A stretch of DNA of 64,000 nucleotides from Botryosphaeria dothidea (GCA_011503125.2 WWBZ02000051.1:1-64000), one strand, 5' to 3'; counted from the stretch's first letter, positions 38,623-51,000 are shown. The notes: a model not told the origin generated them from the sequence alone. Program-made: numbers and translations.

Positions 38623-41490
38623 TTAGTCAGGAGTCAAATCATCAAGAAGGTCAGAAACCTCAATATGTCCTTCGGAAATAGCAAGATCAAGAGGAGTAGC
38701 ACCAGCGCTGGTGAGTGAGGTAGGATCAGAGCCATGTTGCAAAAGAAGATCGACACAACCCAGACACCCATGCTTCGCCGACCAATGAAGAGCAGTCCAA
38801 CCACTTCTATTTCTCTCTTCGAGATTGACATTTAGTCCGAGGAGATACGAAATCACATGATCATGATTTCGCATTGCTGCCATCATGAGTGGAGTATTCC
38901 CCCTTCTGTCTTTAGCTTGAGGGCCCTGAAAGGCCGTTCCGCGCTGGCAAAGAACATTTACGACCTCAAGATGACCATAGTAGACCGCAGTGTGGATGAC
39001 CGAATGTTTGGATGCATCAGCTTCAAAAGAAGCACCATGGTCGAGAAGCACTTCGATGGTCGAAACATGCCCATTCATTGCCGCCAGCTTGAGGGCTGTC
39101 GAGTCCTCACAAGTGGCCGAATCTATTGCTGCACCACTTTCTAGAAGGGCTCTGACACATTCCGATTGACCCCGGAGAGCGGCCGCGTGTAATGGCGTTT
39201 GTTTCCTTTCGTCTTCTTTAGCCTCGATCTCAGCCCCATGGTCAATGAGTATTTGAACCACTCCGGCATGTCCACCTCGGGCGGCCAGGTGCAGGGAAGT
39301 GAGTCCATTATTCAACTTGCCGTTTGCATCGGCACCCCTGATGAGCAAGAATTGAGTGGCTTCCTTGTTTCCGTGTACAGCTGAAATCGATAACGGTGTG
39401 CTCCCAGTAGAACATGGCATACCCACATCGGCCCCGGCATTTACCAATTTGGTGACGCAATGCAGATCTCCCTCATCCGCTGCAATGCAGAGAGGGGTAA
39501 TCTGGAGATGGTTCTCAAACGTCTTTATGTCTACTTCGACACTGGCTACAAGAAGAATCTCAATCGCCTCCGAATTAGAGGCCTCAGCTGCCATGTGAAG
39601 GGCAGTGAAGCCAAGTCTGTCTTGAATACCCAGATTGGCTCCCTTTTCAACCAGCAGAGATATCATAGCGCCGTCTTTCTGCATAATTGCTTTTTGAAGA
39701 GGTGTGTTGCCGAAATAATCGAGGGCATCAATATCAGCTCCTCGGTCAAGGGCTGCCTGAACTTTCGTGAGATCCCCTTTAAGGACTGCTGCAAAGATAT
39801 GGGTCTTTAGAGCACGCTTAGACGGCGGGCCAGTCTTTTTGATACGTTCTCTTGCTGTCGACATTCCAGGTAAAGAGCTCAGGCCCAAACATCGTTTTGT
39901 TTCAAGCGAAGCGTGAGTAGATGCATCGTCGAAAGCCTTCCGCTTGAGTAGCCGTGGCGATGGATCAGTCATTACCGACGTCATCTCACCGTTAGCTTGG
40001 ATTGGTTCAACATCCTCAGAATGCAACAAGGTTGCTTCCGGACCAGAAAATGCCGACGACGATCCTGAAGTTGCAACCAGAAGAAGCCCTTCAGTGTATT
40101 CATGATCAACCTCAATTTCCTCATTTCGTTCGAGAAGGCTTTGTTTCTCTGGATTGTTCCGTGATTGAAGTGATTTGCAGCATTCCCCCATGAAGCTGTC
40201 GGCTCTTTCAATCATTTGGAATAAACTCTCTGCCTTTGCACGTCGCGCTGGAGTTTTTTCGAGCATTGTCCTGATCCAGGAGAATATTACTCCGAGCGAT
40301 GAATCTCCCAACTCGCTCTCCAGCTGATTGAGGAATGTCTCCACGCCGTCGATATTGAGTGCGTAAACTGAGGTCCGTGTTCCGTACTTGGAAAGGTACT
40401 CCCTCAGCTCAGATACCGACCAACCTTCCAGAACTGAGATCATCTCCACGAAAACACAGCCAAGAGACCATACATCCGTCTTTGAATTTCGGGGCGCATC
40501 CATGTGGAGCTCAGGAGCGCTATACGTTCTGGTCATCCCCGGTGATGTATCCTGCGTCGTGCTGAATCCAGCCTCGGTCCAGTCAAGAGCTAGCCCAAAG
40601 TCGGTAAATAGAACGGATCCGCCTTTAACAAGTATGTTACTCGGCTTGATATCCTTGTGCCTCACAGACTGCCGATGCATGTATTCAAGGCCATTCGTCA
40701 AACATCCAAAGAACTTTCGAAGGACCGACCGCCTGTGGCTGTTTGGATCTACAGCAGCTCCCGCCATGAATTGTTCCAGGTTCATCTCGGCGATAGGTGA
40801 CATAATGCAAGCGGCGAAGACGGGATCGGTGTAGCTGCCAACGAGCTTGACGATATGTCGATGCTGGAGGCGTTTCAGGGCAGAGATTTCTTTCTCGAAC
40901 ACTCCCATGTTTCGCTGTATGTTCCTTCTCTCTGACCTGCGAAGGCGTTTGCGCGCATACACATTCCCGGAGACTGTACTCCTCACTTGATCAACAGCTC
41001 CGTATGTTCCTTCACCGAGACGGCCTTGTGACTCAAACGGAACTACATCATCAGGGCTGAAGTACTGATGATCGCTTTCCGAACACTTTTCCAATTTCAT
41101 TGATTTGGTAAGCACTATCCATTGACGTTTCAGGAATTCCGATCGTACAGCTGGGGAGAGATTCGGAGGGAGAGACGTGGTCTGAAATGGGAACCATAAA
41201 TCCGTGATGCCTCTGTCGGTGAAGGCCTGGAGTGCGTTCAAGTGACCTATGGATCTCAACACAATGTACAGCCGTGGATTAGCGGACGGCATTCCCTGAG
41301 CTCGGAGGAGATTTGAAACTTCATAGATCACACGATCTGAGAGCTTTTGAACAACGCCAACATTTTCCGGGAAGAACGATGCTAGCGTGTAGGCTGCACT
41401 AGAAATATCAAAGCTCTGGCCGTGATAATCTTGGCATGAGCGAGGCTCGTTGCCTGAAGCTTCGTCTGACTTGGTTGTAGAGGAGGCCAT
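38623..41490 (-). CDS. Serine/threonine protein kinase with C-terminal ankyrin repeats
   Basis: Intronless, 955 residues from ATG at 41490 (MASSTTKSDEAS). The kinase domain spans about 150-430: glycine loop GRLGEGTYGAV (about 156-166), Lys in YARKRL, HKDIKPSN (about 278-285), DFG (about 297) and SAPE (about 325). The catalytic loop has HKD instead of HRD, so it is a non-RD kinase. About 11-12 ankyrin repeats fill 560-950 (NTPLQKAI, FTALHMAAE, TPLHAAALRG, WTALHWSAKHG). Such kinase-ankyrin fusions are common in Pezizomycotina, often in variable, incompatibility-type gene sets. All kinase motifs are present, so it is likely active. Targets are unknown. Confidence 0.92.
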   Translation of the reverse strand: MASSTTKSDEASGNEPRSCQDYHGQSFDISSAAYTLASFFPENVGVVQKLSDRVIYEVSNLLRAQGMPSANPRLYIVLRSIGHLNALQAFTDRGITDLWFPFQTTSLPPNLSPAVRSEFLKRQWIVLTKSMKLEKCSESDHQYFSPDDVVPFESQGRLGEGTYGAVDQVRSTVSGNVYARKRLRRSERRNIQRNMGVFEKEISALKRLQHRHIVKLVGSYTDPVFAACIMSPIAEMNLEQFMAGAAVDPNSHRRSVLRKFFGCLTNGLEYMHRQSVRHKDIKPSNILVKGGSVLFTDFGLALDWTEAGFSTTQDTSPGMTRTYSAPELHMDAPRNSKTDVWSLGCVFVEMISVLEGWSVSELREYLSKYGTRTSVYALNIDGVETFLNQLESELGDSSLGVIFSWIRTMLEKTPARRAKAESLFQMIERADSFMGECCKSLQSRNNPEKQSLLERNEEIEVDHEYTEGLLLVATSGSSSAFSGPEATLLHSEDVEPIQANGEMTSVMTDPSPRLLKRKAFDDASTHASLETKRCLGLSSLPGMSTARERIKKTGPPSKRALKTHIFAAVLKGDLTKVQAALDRGADIDALDYFGNTPLQKAIMQKDGAMISLLVEKGANLGIQDRLGFTALHMAAEASNSEAIEILLVASVEVDIKTFENHLQITPLCIAADEGDLHCVTKLVNAGADVGMPCSTGSTPLSISAVHGNKEATQFLLIRGADANGKLNNGLTSLHLAARGGHAGVVQILIDHGAEIEAKEDERKQTPLHAAALRGQSECVRALLESGAAIDSATCEDSTALKLAAMNGHVSTIEVLLDHGASFEADASKHSVIHTAVYYGHLEVVNVLCQRGTAFQGPQAKDRRGNTPLMMAAMRNHDHVISYLLGLNVNLEERNRSGWTALHWSAKHGCLGCVDLLLQHGSDPTSLTSAGATPLDLAISEGHIEVSDLLDDLTPD

Positions 41491-42113
41491 GCGGGGCAAG
41501 GCCGTGGGGCTTTGGCACTGGAGACTGTATCAGGCTGTACATGTAGCGTATGCGTCGCTGACGACAGTGTAGCGCTTTTTGGGTAGTTGACAGATCATTC
41601 AACGATAAGACGTTCATGAGGTTTGAGATTCCAAGGCTGAGATGTGGGCTTTTGCATGTCTTGGTAGCTGACTGCATATCCGCAGGGTTGCACAAAGCCC
41701 AATCGCATTGTCCATAGCCAGATTCCTTTCTGATAAACTCTGGGTGCCTGGGTGCGCATACCTCCAGCGATTGAGTGAGCGTGCTTGAAACCTACCCGGA
41801 GATCAGCTGGCAACCCGTTAGGATACCGTGGCGGAATGTTGCGTGATTGGAGAAGGATAACCAACGATACTACGAAATAAAATGTTTCCTATCAAAACAG
41901 ATTAGCTAGACTGCTACCATGGTGCATATATTGAGAAGTAGACGCTCGGAAACAGAGATTTTACGTGATCGGCCACGAACAAGGATCAATGGGAGTCCCG
42001 TAAGATATAATTGCTGTTGGAAAACTCCTCGTTCAAAGACATGCATTTTCTATTGTGATCTACGGATTTCATCGCCTTTAGCTGGGATGTTCCTTGCATT
42101 GAACCTCCACATC
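41491..42113. other. Intergenic between convergent/tandem minus-strand genes
   Basis: Upstream region of the kinase gene and downstream region of the MFS gene. No feature recognised. Confidence 0.4.
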
Positions 42114-43556
42114 TTAAGCCTCAAGTTTCCTTTCAACCACTGCTTCTTTCATGAAAGGACTTCGATTTCTTATAGTCCTCCCCCAGATGATCAGAACTAC
42201 GGGCGCACAAGAGAGCCCCAGTGATAAAAATCCCAAGAGGCTGCTGGCCCAGTGAAAGCCGAGATTGGTGTACAAGCTTTGTGCTGCCAAAGGAAGAAAG
42301 CCGGCACAGAAATTTTCTCCAAGGGCAACAGCTGCCATGGAACTGCCAGCAAACTTGGCGTATGCATCCACCGCATAATCTGCAATTGCGATGATGACAA
42401 CGGTGTTCCCTGCTCCAACCATTGCCAGGCCAACGGCGGGAATAATCCAGTGAAATGACGGATATGATGTCCAACCGTAGACAAACATGCCACCCGCCAT
42501 GCCGACGAAGCCTGTAACAGCGGCAACGTATAATCGAGCCTCAGGAATCGGTGTGTTTGGGACCTCTTTGTTGCGGCCTGCGGAAGCAAAGTACAGCTTC
42601 GCAGATAGTAGAGCGAACGGCCAGCCCAGAATCTCGCCCACAACAATTGCTGCTTGTACATAGCCCGCCTGAATGGGATCCCAACCATATAGCGAGGCAA
42701 ATACCAGCTCGACAGATTGAGTAAATAGGTAAATGTTACCCATGATGAGCCCTGCCATGGCCGTGCAGACAATGACGACTGGCTCCGTGAAAAGCATGTA
42801 AAGTGGCCGTTTCAGGCTTTCGATAATCAGTTCAGACATGGATGTATCGTTCAGTTCCAGCTTGCTGTATGCGTTGATGCCCTTCTGACGCATCTCCTTG
42901 GCACGCTGTGCGAGTAGAACATCACCTCTGTTCTCGGGCAGAAGCAGCCAGTACACTGGAAAGAGGGCGCCGTACCAGATTATCTGACAGTAGAATATCC
43001 AGCGCCATGACAGATGTCTGAGTATCGCTGCTCCAATCATTGGGCCGGTGCTGCTTCCCATAAGGTAGAGGGCGATCCAAAGACTCATGGGGATTGTGCG
43101 AGCGCGTTCATCCTCCCAAATGTTCCCAATGACGCTGCTAGTGGAATTTGCGATGATAGCCACGCAGCCGCCACTGAAGAAGCGCGTGACGATGAGCGTC
43201 GCAAAGTTCCGTGCCACAGCTTGCGGAATAAGCGAGCAGATGAATATGACGTACGTGCAAAGGAAAACCCTGCGAAACCCAAAATCCTCCATCATGGGAA
43301 GGACCACAAACGAGCATAGGGCTCCACCAATGGCCCAGGACGCGACAGGCCAATACGAATGTGGGAAGTTGGCGTCACTGATGTTGAATTTCTCGTTGAT
43401 GGCTTCGTGGGCGACGGTCATGGCGGTCCCATTGAGCATGGTCGTGAACGTGGCACAGAGAGCAACCGCAGTGATAATGTACTTCTTCGTTTTTGGCCAG
43501 TTGTACGGATTCCCAGGGTCATTGGATCCGTTCCAGTCTAGCACCTGGATGTCCAT
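42114..43556 (-). CDS. MFS transporter, DHA1-type (drug:H+ antiporter-like)
   Basis: 480 residues, intronless, ATG at 43556. About 12 hydrophobic segments in two sets of six separated by a cytoplasmic loop around residues 210-250. The N-terminus has the NPYNWPKTKKY motif just before TM1, typical of fungal DHA1 members. FGFRRVFL between TM2 and TM3 is the family's G-x3-(D/G)-R-x-G-R/R-type loop in divergent form. GSSTGPMIGAAIL in TM5 fits motif C. It should reside in the plasma membrane and export small molecules by proton antiport. No biosynthetic cluster lies next to it, so the substrate cannot be guessed. Confidence 0.9.
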   Translation of the reverse strand: MDIQVLDWNGSNDPGNPYNWPKTKKYIITAVALCATFTTMLNGTAMTVAHEAINEKFNISDANFPHSYWPVASWAIGGALCSFVVLPMMEDFGFRRVFLCTYVIFICSLIPQAVARNFATLIVTRFFSGGCVAIIANSTSSVIGNIWEDERARTIPMSLWIALYLMGSSTGPMIGAAILRHLSWRWIFYCQIIWYGALFPVYWLLLPENRGDVLLAQRAKEMRQKGINAYSKLELNDTSMSELIIESLKRPLYMLFTEPVVIVCTAMAGLIMGNIYLFTQSVELVFASLYGWDPIQAGYVQAAIVVGEILGWPFALLSAKLYFASAGRNKEVPNTPIPEARLYVAAVTGFVGMAGGMFVYGWTSYPSFHWIIPAVGLAMVGAGNTVVIIAIADYAVDAYAKFAGSSMAAVALGENFCAGFLPLAAQSLYTNLGFHWASSLLGFLSLGLSCAPVVLIIWGRTIRNRSPFMKEAVVERKLEA

Positions 43557-44199
43557 AGGATGGTCTCTCGCTACTTCATATCAGCACCTAGATGTGTGAG
43601 AATGTTGCAGCCGGGCTGTACCTGTTGACTCAGCACTCGGAGCACTGCTGGCCTGAGAATTCTTGGTGTGTGCCATGGAAAGGTTTGAGCCCTTGATTTT
43701 CGAAGAATGTAACAAAGGAAGTCATGCTAAAAAAAATCCTCCGCTGAAACTTGCAAATTTATCAAGAGAGCCCTACGGCTACATCAACCAGCACAGTCAT
43801 TGTTCCAGAAAACTCTAAGGGGGAGACTAAACCGCGTAGGACATGAGGCTCTGTCAATCAGCGAATGTCGTGCGCGGCGAGATTCAGGGTGGGTTGCGGC
43901 GAAATCAATTTATGAATAAGCGGAACAAACGATTCCGTAATTCCCGCATTATTTTGCCGCTTCGGTCAAGCTTTGTGGAGAATGGCTGAACCAACCAACC
44001 ATGAGGTGCGGCAGGTCCCCACTGTGGAATGATTTAGAGCATTCACGGATGCACAGCCGGCAGTGAAAAACAGAAGCTTATTACTCATCTATTCCTCCAG
44101 GACTTATTCTCAGCCTAGTGCCGAACCACTGCGGCACCCAGGCAGACCAACGCATTGATCTGATTGGTCACGTTTCCCGTGCAGGTCAGGAAAAACCAT
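43557..44199. other. Intergenic, upstream of the MFS gene
   Basis: No gene seen. Probable promoter side of the transporter. Confidence 0.4.
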
Positions 44200-44866
44200 C
44201 ATGGTCTTCTCTCTTTGACCGGTCCAAAATTGCTCATGATACCGCGCTCGTGTCGTGCTCGCCACTCAACGGCCATTTCGTCATCAACGACCGTGTGTTT
44301 TCTCCGACTGACAGTTTCTCGATCTCGGTTTTACCACCGCCAAAGTTCCTCTTTGGCACCTTATGAAGTTCCTGCTATTGACGTGGTGCTCTAAAGCCAC
44401 AAAACCACGTTGACAACCTCGATGAACATGGCAGACGTTATCTTGATGGTCGTCAGGTATCGACGAGGGTATATGAAGCCAGGATTCTTTCACCGCGGTC
44501 TGGTGTCCGCAGCCTGGTGTCCCCGGCCTGCATCCCTGGGAGACTGTCTACATCAATATCATTACAAGCGGTCACCCAAACGCAACTTGATTCATGAGTG
44601 ACACTGTCTACATTTCTGAAATGAGAGACATTACCACCGCCGCTGTCATGAATTCCGTGGTAGCCTACGTTCCTCCACCAGACACAACCTTGGGAGCATC
44701 GAAGATCCAGGTCACCATGGATGGAAATCAGGGAACGCAAATATTCCACGAACTGAAAGCCAATCTTTCAGTTCCAATTCACCATGACTCTCGGAGCCAG
44801 TTCACGCAGCATGGTCGAGATCTGCGTGAGGCCTTCAAGCACGGGGATGTTCTTGACGGGGTTTAA
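44200..44866 (+). pseudogene. Metallo-beta-lactamase-fold (UlaG-like) hydrolase pseudogene
   Basis: Fragments in different frames follow the order of UlaG-like MBL proteins. FVINDRVFSPTDS is near 44280. A strand reading PAIDVVL then a stop (44370-44393) sits where LSHxxxxHxD is expected. HVDNLDEHGRRYLDGRQV (about 44406-44460) keeps the second half of the metal motif. The C-terminal frame 44594-44866 (DTVYISEMRDI, QVTMDGNQGTQIFHEL, VPIHHDSRSQFTQHG) contains the final metal-binding VPIHxDS strand. At least two frameshifts and a stop separate these, so it is inactive. UlaG-type enzymes hydrolyse lactones or phosphoesters. The original substrate is unknown. Confidence 0.7.
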
Positions 44867-46236
44867 GCCTGGCAAACCAAGAAAAGCATGACTTGAAAGT
44901 TGCTAGAGCAGATAGAGTAAATTTCAACTTCATTCCTATCATGTCAGAGATACATAAGGTGTATACATAATTTGCTTGGCGGAAGCATCAATGCGACCTT
45001 CGAGGGGATATGATTCCAGTTAATTAGTCTGATGCTTGGTTTACTCCCACGAATATGTCGAGCTTTGCAATGCCTCAAAGCTTTCCAAAGTTGCGAGCTG
45101 CGTTGAATCATTCCCGGCTCCACCATAATTCTATTCGGATATTCTGCATGCCGCCGCGAGTCCGTACCCCACCCACTCAAACTAATTACAGTGGGATGAA
45201 TCCACATCCGATCAAGCAAAAAAGAATGTTACTTTATTAGTCGTGCGCGTCTTTTGTCTCTTCCGAGTGACACTTCTCTCCCATTCGCATGTCTCGGTCT
45301 GTATTTGCAGGGTCCAGTTTCAAACCAATTATCCAAATGTTTTTTTGTACGCCATCAACTCTTTACTACACATCTGCGGTGTTAGTGCGCCCACGCCGTC
45401 AAAGCACGTCTCTGTCGGCTGGCAAAAGGTTTACCCTGCTGTATCCACTATCACAGCAAATCTAGAGCATGCCATCGCCGGAAATCTCATTAACCCAATT
45501 TGGGACTGGGCGAACTTATCTCTTGCGGTCATTTGAAAGTCTACAACCCCAACTTGCGTAGGACAAACTACTAACTGTCTATCAATCTAGCAATGCTGAA
45601 TATCAAATGGACTTGCGTGGGAAGACCGAAAGCCTTGAAGACGGAGTAGTCATCCGGGCAAGGGTGCTGTGGTTGGTTGGCAATACTTCGCCCCCAAGAT
45701 ATGTGCAGAGCTTTATACTCTTTGGGCCGCGCCTGTGTTGAGCGTCATGGCTATGCTTTGGCAGAATTTATAGATACATGCGCGCTTACATAATTCCAAT
45801 CTTGAGTATTCATCAGGCGAAGATGATCTAATCAAATGGTGTTGGGATGATTCGTCTAAAACGCTGCTATTCGATGCACCACTTGTTGCAGATCTTGACA
45901 GCCAATGTCGAGCGACGGAGGCACCTGCTCCAGCTACCAGTTAAATAACTACCTGCACATACATAGAAAAACAATTCAGGTGATTCATATGACTGTTAGC
46001 GACCTTCTGGAATGGTAGGTAAACGAGCTGTGCGACAACACGAAGAGCCGCGAACAGGTGTAGCCTTTGAATCTGATCGACACACCAGGCAGTAATTTGA
46101 AAACGGTATAGCAAGTCTCTACCCACAGAAGATTTTGCGAAGCTGCGAAAAGAGAAAATGTAGCGTGAGGCATCATTTTTTGCTAGTTTCCACCAACATG
46201 CACAAGAACTTCCAAGGCGTGATATGGTTGTTTGTT
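44867..46236. other. Intergenic, nothing recognised
   Basis: Short open frames only (largest 45243-45536, 97 codons, no domain). Codon pattern and hydropathy do not support a gene. Confidence 0.4.
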
Positions 46237-47400
46237 TCAACGTGCACCATTCTCTACATGCGCAATATCATTCCATCCGCTCCCATGACTTAAACAAACT
46301 TCCGTCCTTGCAGCGTTACTTCTGACCTCGGTCTTGAATGTTGACAGCGCATGACCCCATTGCGCAAATGCGTTGTTCCTCCTCTTCCGCCTCTCGATCG
46401 TGGACTCCGTCTGCGCAGAATCCTGCGGGCTGTCCTGAACAATTTGAACGTCATTCTCAACTTGCGTAATACCCAAGAATCTACTGATTTTGAAGTACAG
46501 AACGTTCATTGTTGGGAGGCACGAAGATATGAGCGCTACTGCAGGCTCAATGACGGACCATAAATTAGGGTATGAAAAGGTCCCTGGTAAATGTCAGACC
46601 GACTCATCGCCTTTGCACAAGCAAAGAGCTCCACTCACATGTAATGTCATCATTCTTAATATACAACAGTGTCACAAACCTGTAGACGCTTGCTGCGACA
46701 ACAAATGCGCCGAGGAGAAAGGTGGTTGTGAGCAATAGCTTTTGACGCAGCGGCATCAACGTCGTTCTCCACAATATCGGCAAAGGCAAGGCCAGAATGA
46801 TAACGTCGTTTGAAATGTTGCAAGCTGAATTCGCAATAAAGAATGTGCGCGAGTTGAAGCAATGGCCCGGAACGGTCGGTTCCCAGGCCTTCCGCATTGG
46901 CGTGCACTGCAAGAGGTTGCTGAGGAACATCCCCAGCACCCAGGCCAGTGTCATGGCGCCAGCGAGCCAAAGGAAGATGTTGAGGCGCGTTCGGCCAAAG
47001 ACTCGGAAGTAAAGTAGAAGAACCGATATCTTGATAGTCCCAAGGGTGCTCGGGTAGATCCACTCGAAGGCGTACTCTATCGTCACAACCATGTCTGCAT
47101 CGTGCGTCGAGAGCGCTGTTATGTGTTGGCCAAGACCATGTCGTATTTGTGCTCCGTTGATAGCACAGCAGGCGAAAACGAACGGCTGTTTACACAAGTC
47201 AGCTTCTCGTATTGTGGAATACATGAGACGGATCTGCATGCCAGTGCGATGAGCGCTGTCCAATCGTCCCACCAGTAGATTTTGCCTTTCAGGTACCGCG
47301 CGTAGAATCGCAGACAAAGAAACAGGGTTGCGAGTGCAACAATGATGATGGAGATGGCCAGCAGTCGAGGCCCCAGGTTCTCACTTTCCGTGTCACTCAT
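46237..47400 (-). CDS. PTH11-like rhodopsin-fold integral membrane protein, three exons
   Basis: Exons 47400-47230, 47185-46639 and 46583-46237 encode 354 residues. Intron 2 (55 bp) is canonical (GTGAGT, CTGAC, CCAG). Intron 1 (44 bp, GTCTCA donor, GCTGAC branch, ACAG) has a weaker donor, so that boundary is less certain. Seven hydrophobic segments are visible, with family marks YWWDDWT after TM1, HGLGQHI before TM3, EWIYPSTLGTIKISVLLLYFRVF in TM4 and WSVIEPAVALISSCLPT in TM7. The C-tail is charged and probably cytoplasmic. These fungal rhodopsin-domain proteins are class-XIII-type receptors related to Pth11, implicated in surface and host sensing. There is no CFEM domain here. The ligand is unknown. 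Confidence 0.87.
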
Positions 47401-47711
47401 GGTCAACGCGACCGAGGAGCGATGAATCGTGAGAGGGAGAGAAGAACATGCGGCTGTTCTTCACGAAGCATACGGCATTAATTTAGACTCTGTGAAAGCC
47501 TCCTGGCGACCCTTGCGTAGCACCGCTGGCTGAGCCCCGAACTTCATTACCGGTCTGTTCCACGACTGTTGCATCACCGATTTGAGCTCCCAGGCTATAT
47601 TACAAGCTCCCAATTGGCCTTCACGTTGCTCATTCATCAAGAATGGCACCGCTTTTGCTGCCTTCTCCTAAGGAATAAGGAGTTTTCTGCGACACGGGGC
47701 GCATCATTTAA
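47401..47711. other. Upstream region of the PTH11-like gene
   Basis: Separates the receptor gene from the copia insertion, which sits about 310 bp upstream of the start codon and ends with TSD TTTAA (47707-47711). No gene seen. Confidence 0.45.
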
Positions 47712-47869
47712 TGTTGAATTGTGATTATTCGCATTACCAGATGATGAGTGGCATAAGGAGGAGGGTAGGTGACCCTGCAGCCTCTTATATAGTAGCTATC
47801 TAGCAAATTTTCGCTGTTGATCCTTGGTACAATAAGACCCTGTTTCTCCTAACAGTTCATAGTCCAACA
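47712..47869 (-). repeat. Copia 3' LTR
   Basis: 158 bp, TGTTGAATTG...GTCCAACA on the plus strand. Differs from the right LTR at GATGATG/GATGATA and TTCATAG/TTTATAG. Confidence 0.93.
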
Positions 47870-48028
47870 CACCCCTTTCGTGCCTTGCCTAATAGGGAAG
47901 TGTACGATAAAGAATTAAGGAATAACAACGGTGTTGAACCTTTAAACTTGCAGAGGGTGTTGAATCCCGAAAGTATAGAAAAAATAACGTATGAAGAAGC
48001 AAGGAGAAGAGGCAAATAATAAGGCGTG

Positions 48029-51000
48029 CTAGTCCTCAAACAGTACTAAGCCAACGCTCTTAACAAACTAGTTATACTTTTACCTAGGTAACGCTTTAGT
48101 AAGGCCGTCTGCGATTATGACTGCTGTAGGCGTCCAGCGTAAGTAAATATTTCCTGCTTAAGCTTCTTAACGTAGCTAGTGGTAATAAATATCAACATAA
48201 CGAAGCCGGGTATTAAGCTTTCCCACATTCTCCTGTATTAAGCGTAAGGTTTGCGTGTTGTTACACTGTACGTCAATCCGATAGCCCGGATCGAACTAAA
48301 TACCACGGAAGAAACGTTTCCACTAGAAGTATTGCTTTGCTGCTTCTAATAGAGCTAGAAGCTTAGCTTCGGTAGTCGAGGTAGTAACTATTAGCTATTT
48401 TATTGCCTTCTAATCAACGGATGCGCCGTATAGCATAATTATTAAGCCTTAGTAGCTCCTTCGAGTATTATGGTCGTTTCCGTACGCAGCGTTACTACTA
48501 ATTATAAAGATATTCTTCTTATCCTCAAGGAAGCCCTAATAGCATAAGGCAAGTTTCCGGGTTCCAGCCAAGTAACCGAGGAGCCTTTATACGAGTTCTA
48601 GATGGCGAGGAGAGGGATTGGTGAGATATAATAAGAGTGCTGAACACGCATAAGCAATGTCCACACGTGTGCTTATAGCAGCAAACTGAATTGAGCCGAT
48701 CTTGCTCTGAAATGTGTAGATGTCTTGTGGGCTTGCATATAGTCCTTAATTTGCTTCGAGCACTTCATCTGATGGGAGAGGTGTTACTGGGAAATAGGTT
48801 TCCCTAACGTTGTATCGAGCAACTAAGCCGGTGATATACGACTCTTGTAAGAGCCATAGTAGGCGTTGCTGCCGATCCCTAATAATACGTAGGGCAAGAA
48901 ACCATTAAGCTTCTCCAAGTAGTCGTATTTCATATCGTTTGAAGAGATCTTCTTAAAACGCGTTGGCGTATTTCTCATGTTGCTTATAATAAGCCATGAT
49001 GATATCGTCCACAAAGAAAAATACGAATAGGTAATCGTTGGCATAAAGGCACGGAGCGTCTGGTATAGGTTCCAGTCCAAGCTCCTCAAGTAACTGACAG
49101 AAGTACTTTTGCCAAAGAAATAGTGATTCCTTAAGACCGTATAGGGCTCTTAAAAGGAGGAGGATGAACCCGTGTTTTACCTTCATACCTTCAGGTGGCT
49201 TACAGAAGACCTTTTTATAAAGTAGAACATGAGGGAATGCGTTTACCACATCATACTAACGCATTTTAAGATCGAAAGCGTAGATAATTGCGATCAAGGT
49301 TCGGAAAATCCGGGAGGCCAGGGTAGCAGCGTATGTATCCGTTGCTGAGGTCTGAAGATCACCCCTTACACAAATGCGTGCTTTGACTTTAGTAAGCTAG
49401 CCGTATTCATCGAACTTATACTTTAGAACCCAGGTAAGAGGAATAACCTCTTCACCAAGTGCTTGCGCCTCTATAATCGGCACAATCTCCCACACCCCTT
49501 TACCCTGGACTTCCTCGAGTTCAGTATCAATTGCTTTAAGCAGATACTCGCGTAGTGGGTGACTAAAAATCTCCTTGTAGAAGCGAGGTTCAGGTGGTAG
49601 TTCGTCTCTATGGATTCTAGGGAGATCGTTCTGTTGCTTGTTATCGTATACTTAGTTCTTTGTGTCTAATACGGCCGCAAAGGCACTGATAAACGCCTGG
49701 TGGCTAAACATATTATTCGTGATTGATGCCGCGTACGCTTGCCTGCGAGAACCTTGCTCTTAGCGTGCGTTTCGCGTGCGTTTCTCCTCGATAATAAGGT
49801 TTGGGTTAACATCAGCCGTAATATCTCGAGCCTTAGGTGCACGGTTTCCTTGTGAAGCACCGGGATCAGGCTCATTTTCGTATTGGACTGGTAACAGAGG
49901 TCCAAGATGGTGTGATTGATCGTCTGATGACGGTTCTTGCTTACCCCTTAAGCCTAGAGAGGCTGGTTGTAGTAAGCTGCCCTCTGTTGGCGTGGGTAAT
50001 GGTAGTTAAGTGCTTTGATGCTCGTGTGGCTTGTTTGAGGCTTCAATATGTACCTGAGTGCTAGAAGGTTGGTTTTCGTCTTCATCGGATGAGATCTCTG
50101 ACTCTTTATCCGTGTGAATGATGTCTTCCTCGTCCAGTCTAATACGAGGGATAATTACGGTGGCTTGGGGTTCTCCTTGTTGAGCTGCTCGAAACTGTTC
50201 CACATCTTCCTGTGATAACTTGCTAGATTCGTCAAACGTGACGTCTCGTACGCGTACGATCCGGTCACTCGGTGGATACCAGATGCGGTAAATATTAGTA
50301 GAGTCGTAACCAATAAGGTAACCGATAAGGACACGTTCCTCTAATTTATAGCTGCGTAGAATCGTCTTTAGTAGTGAGTAGGCTTTACAGCCGTATATAC
50401 GTAAGTGCGCAATATTCGGCTGCTTGCCATGGACCATCTCAAATGGAGTTTTCCACTAATAACGCTTTATTAGAGTCCGATTATGAAGGTAAGTAGCTGC
50501 CTTTACGATCTCTGGCCAAAGTCCCTCTGGTAGGTTAGCACTAACTCGAAGTGCACGAGCTTTTAGAACAATCGTGTGTCCAGATCTTTCCGATGATCCG
50601 TTTTGTTGCGGCGTATAGGGAGCTGACACCTTATAAGTAATTCCCTGATGCCTGAATTGCTGCTTAAGCTCGTATGACAGCGAAGTCTCTCCATCTGATC
50701 GGAAAAATGCGACTGTTCTTTTGAATCTCGTCTTAATTATCTAGATAACGTTGAGGATAATCTCATTGCACTAATCCTTGGACAAATGCGTTTCAGAGAA
50801 AGTGAACTTTGTTAATGCACACTCAATATATGTAAGCCATTGGTATCCGTTGTTGGCTCGAATCAGCTGGACTAAATCGAATGAGATACGAAAGAAGGGT
50901 TCCTCGGATGACTCTTCATGCTGTAAGGACCGAGAGATTTGTTGATGAGCTTTAGTGCGTGCGCAAATATCATAGTGCTGAGGGAGTTGTTCCTCAGTAA

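Noticed and set aside
42197..42772. Alternative minus-strand frame within the MFS gene
   Set aside because: Shadow of the 480-codon transporter frame, which has all the membrane segments.
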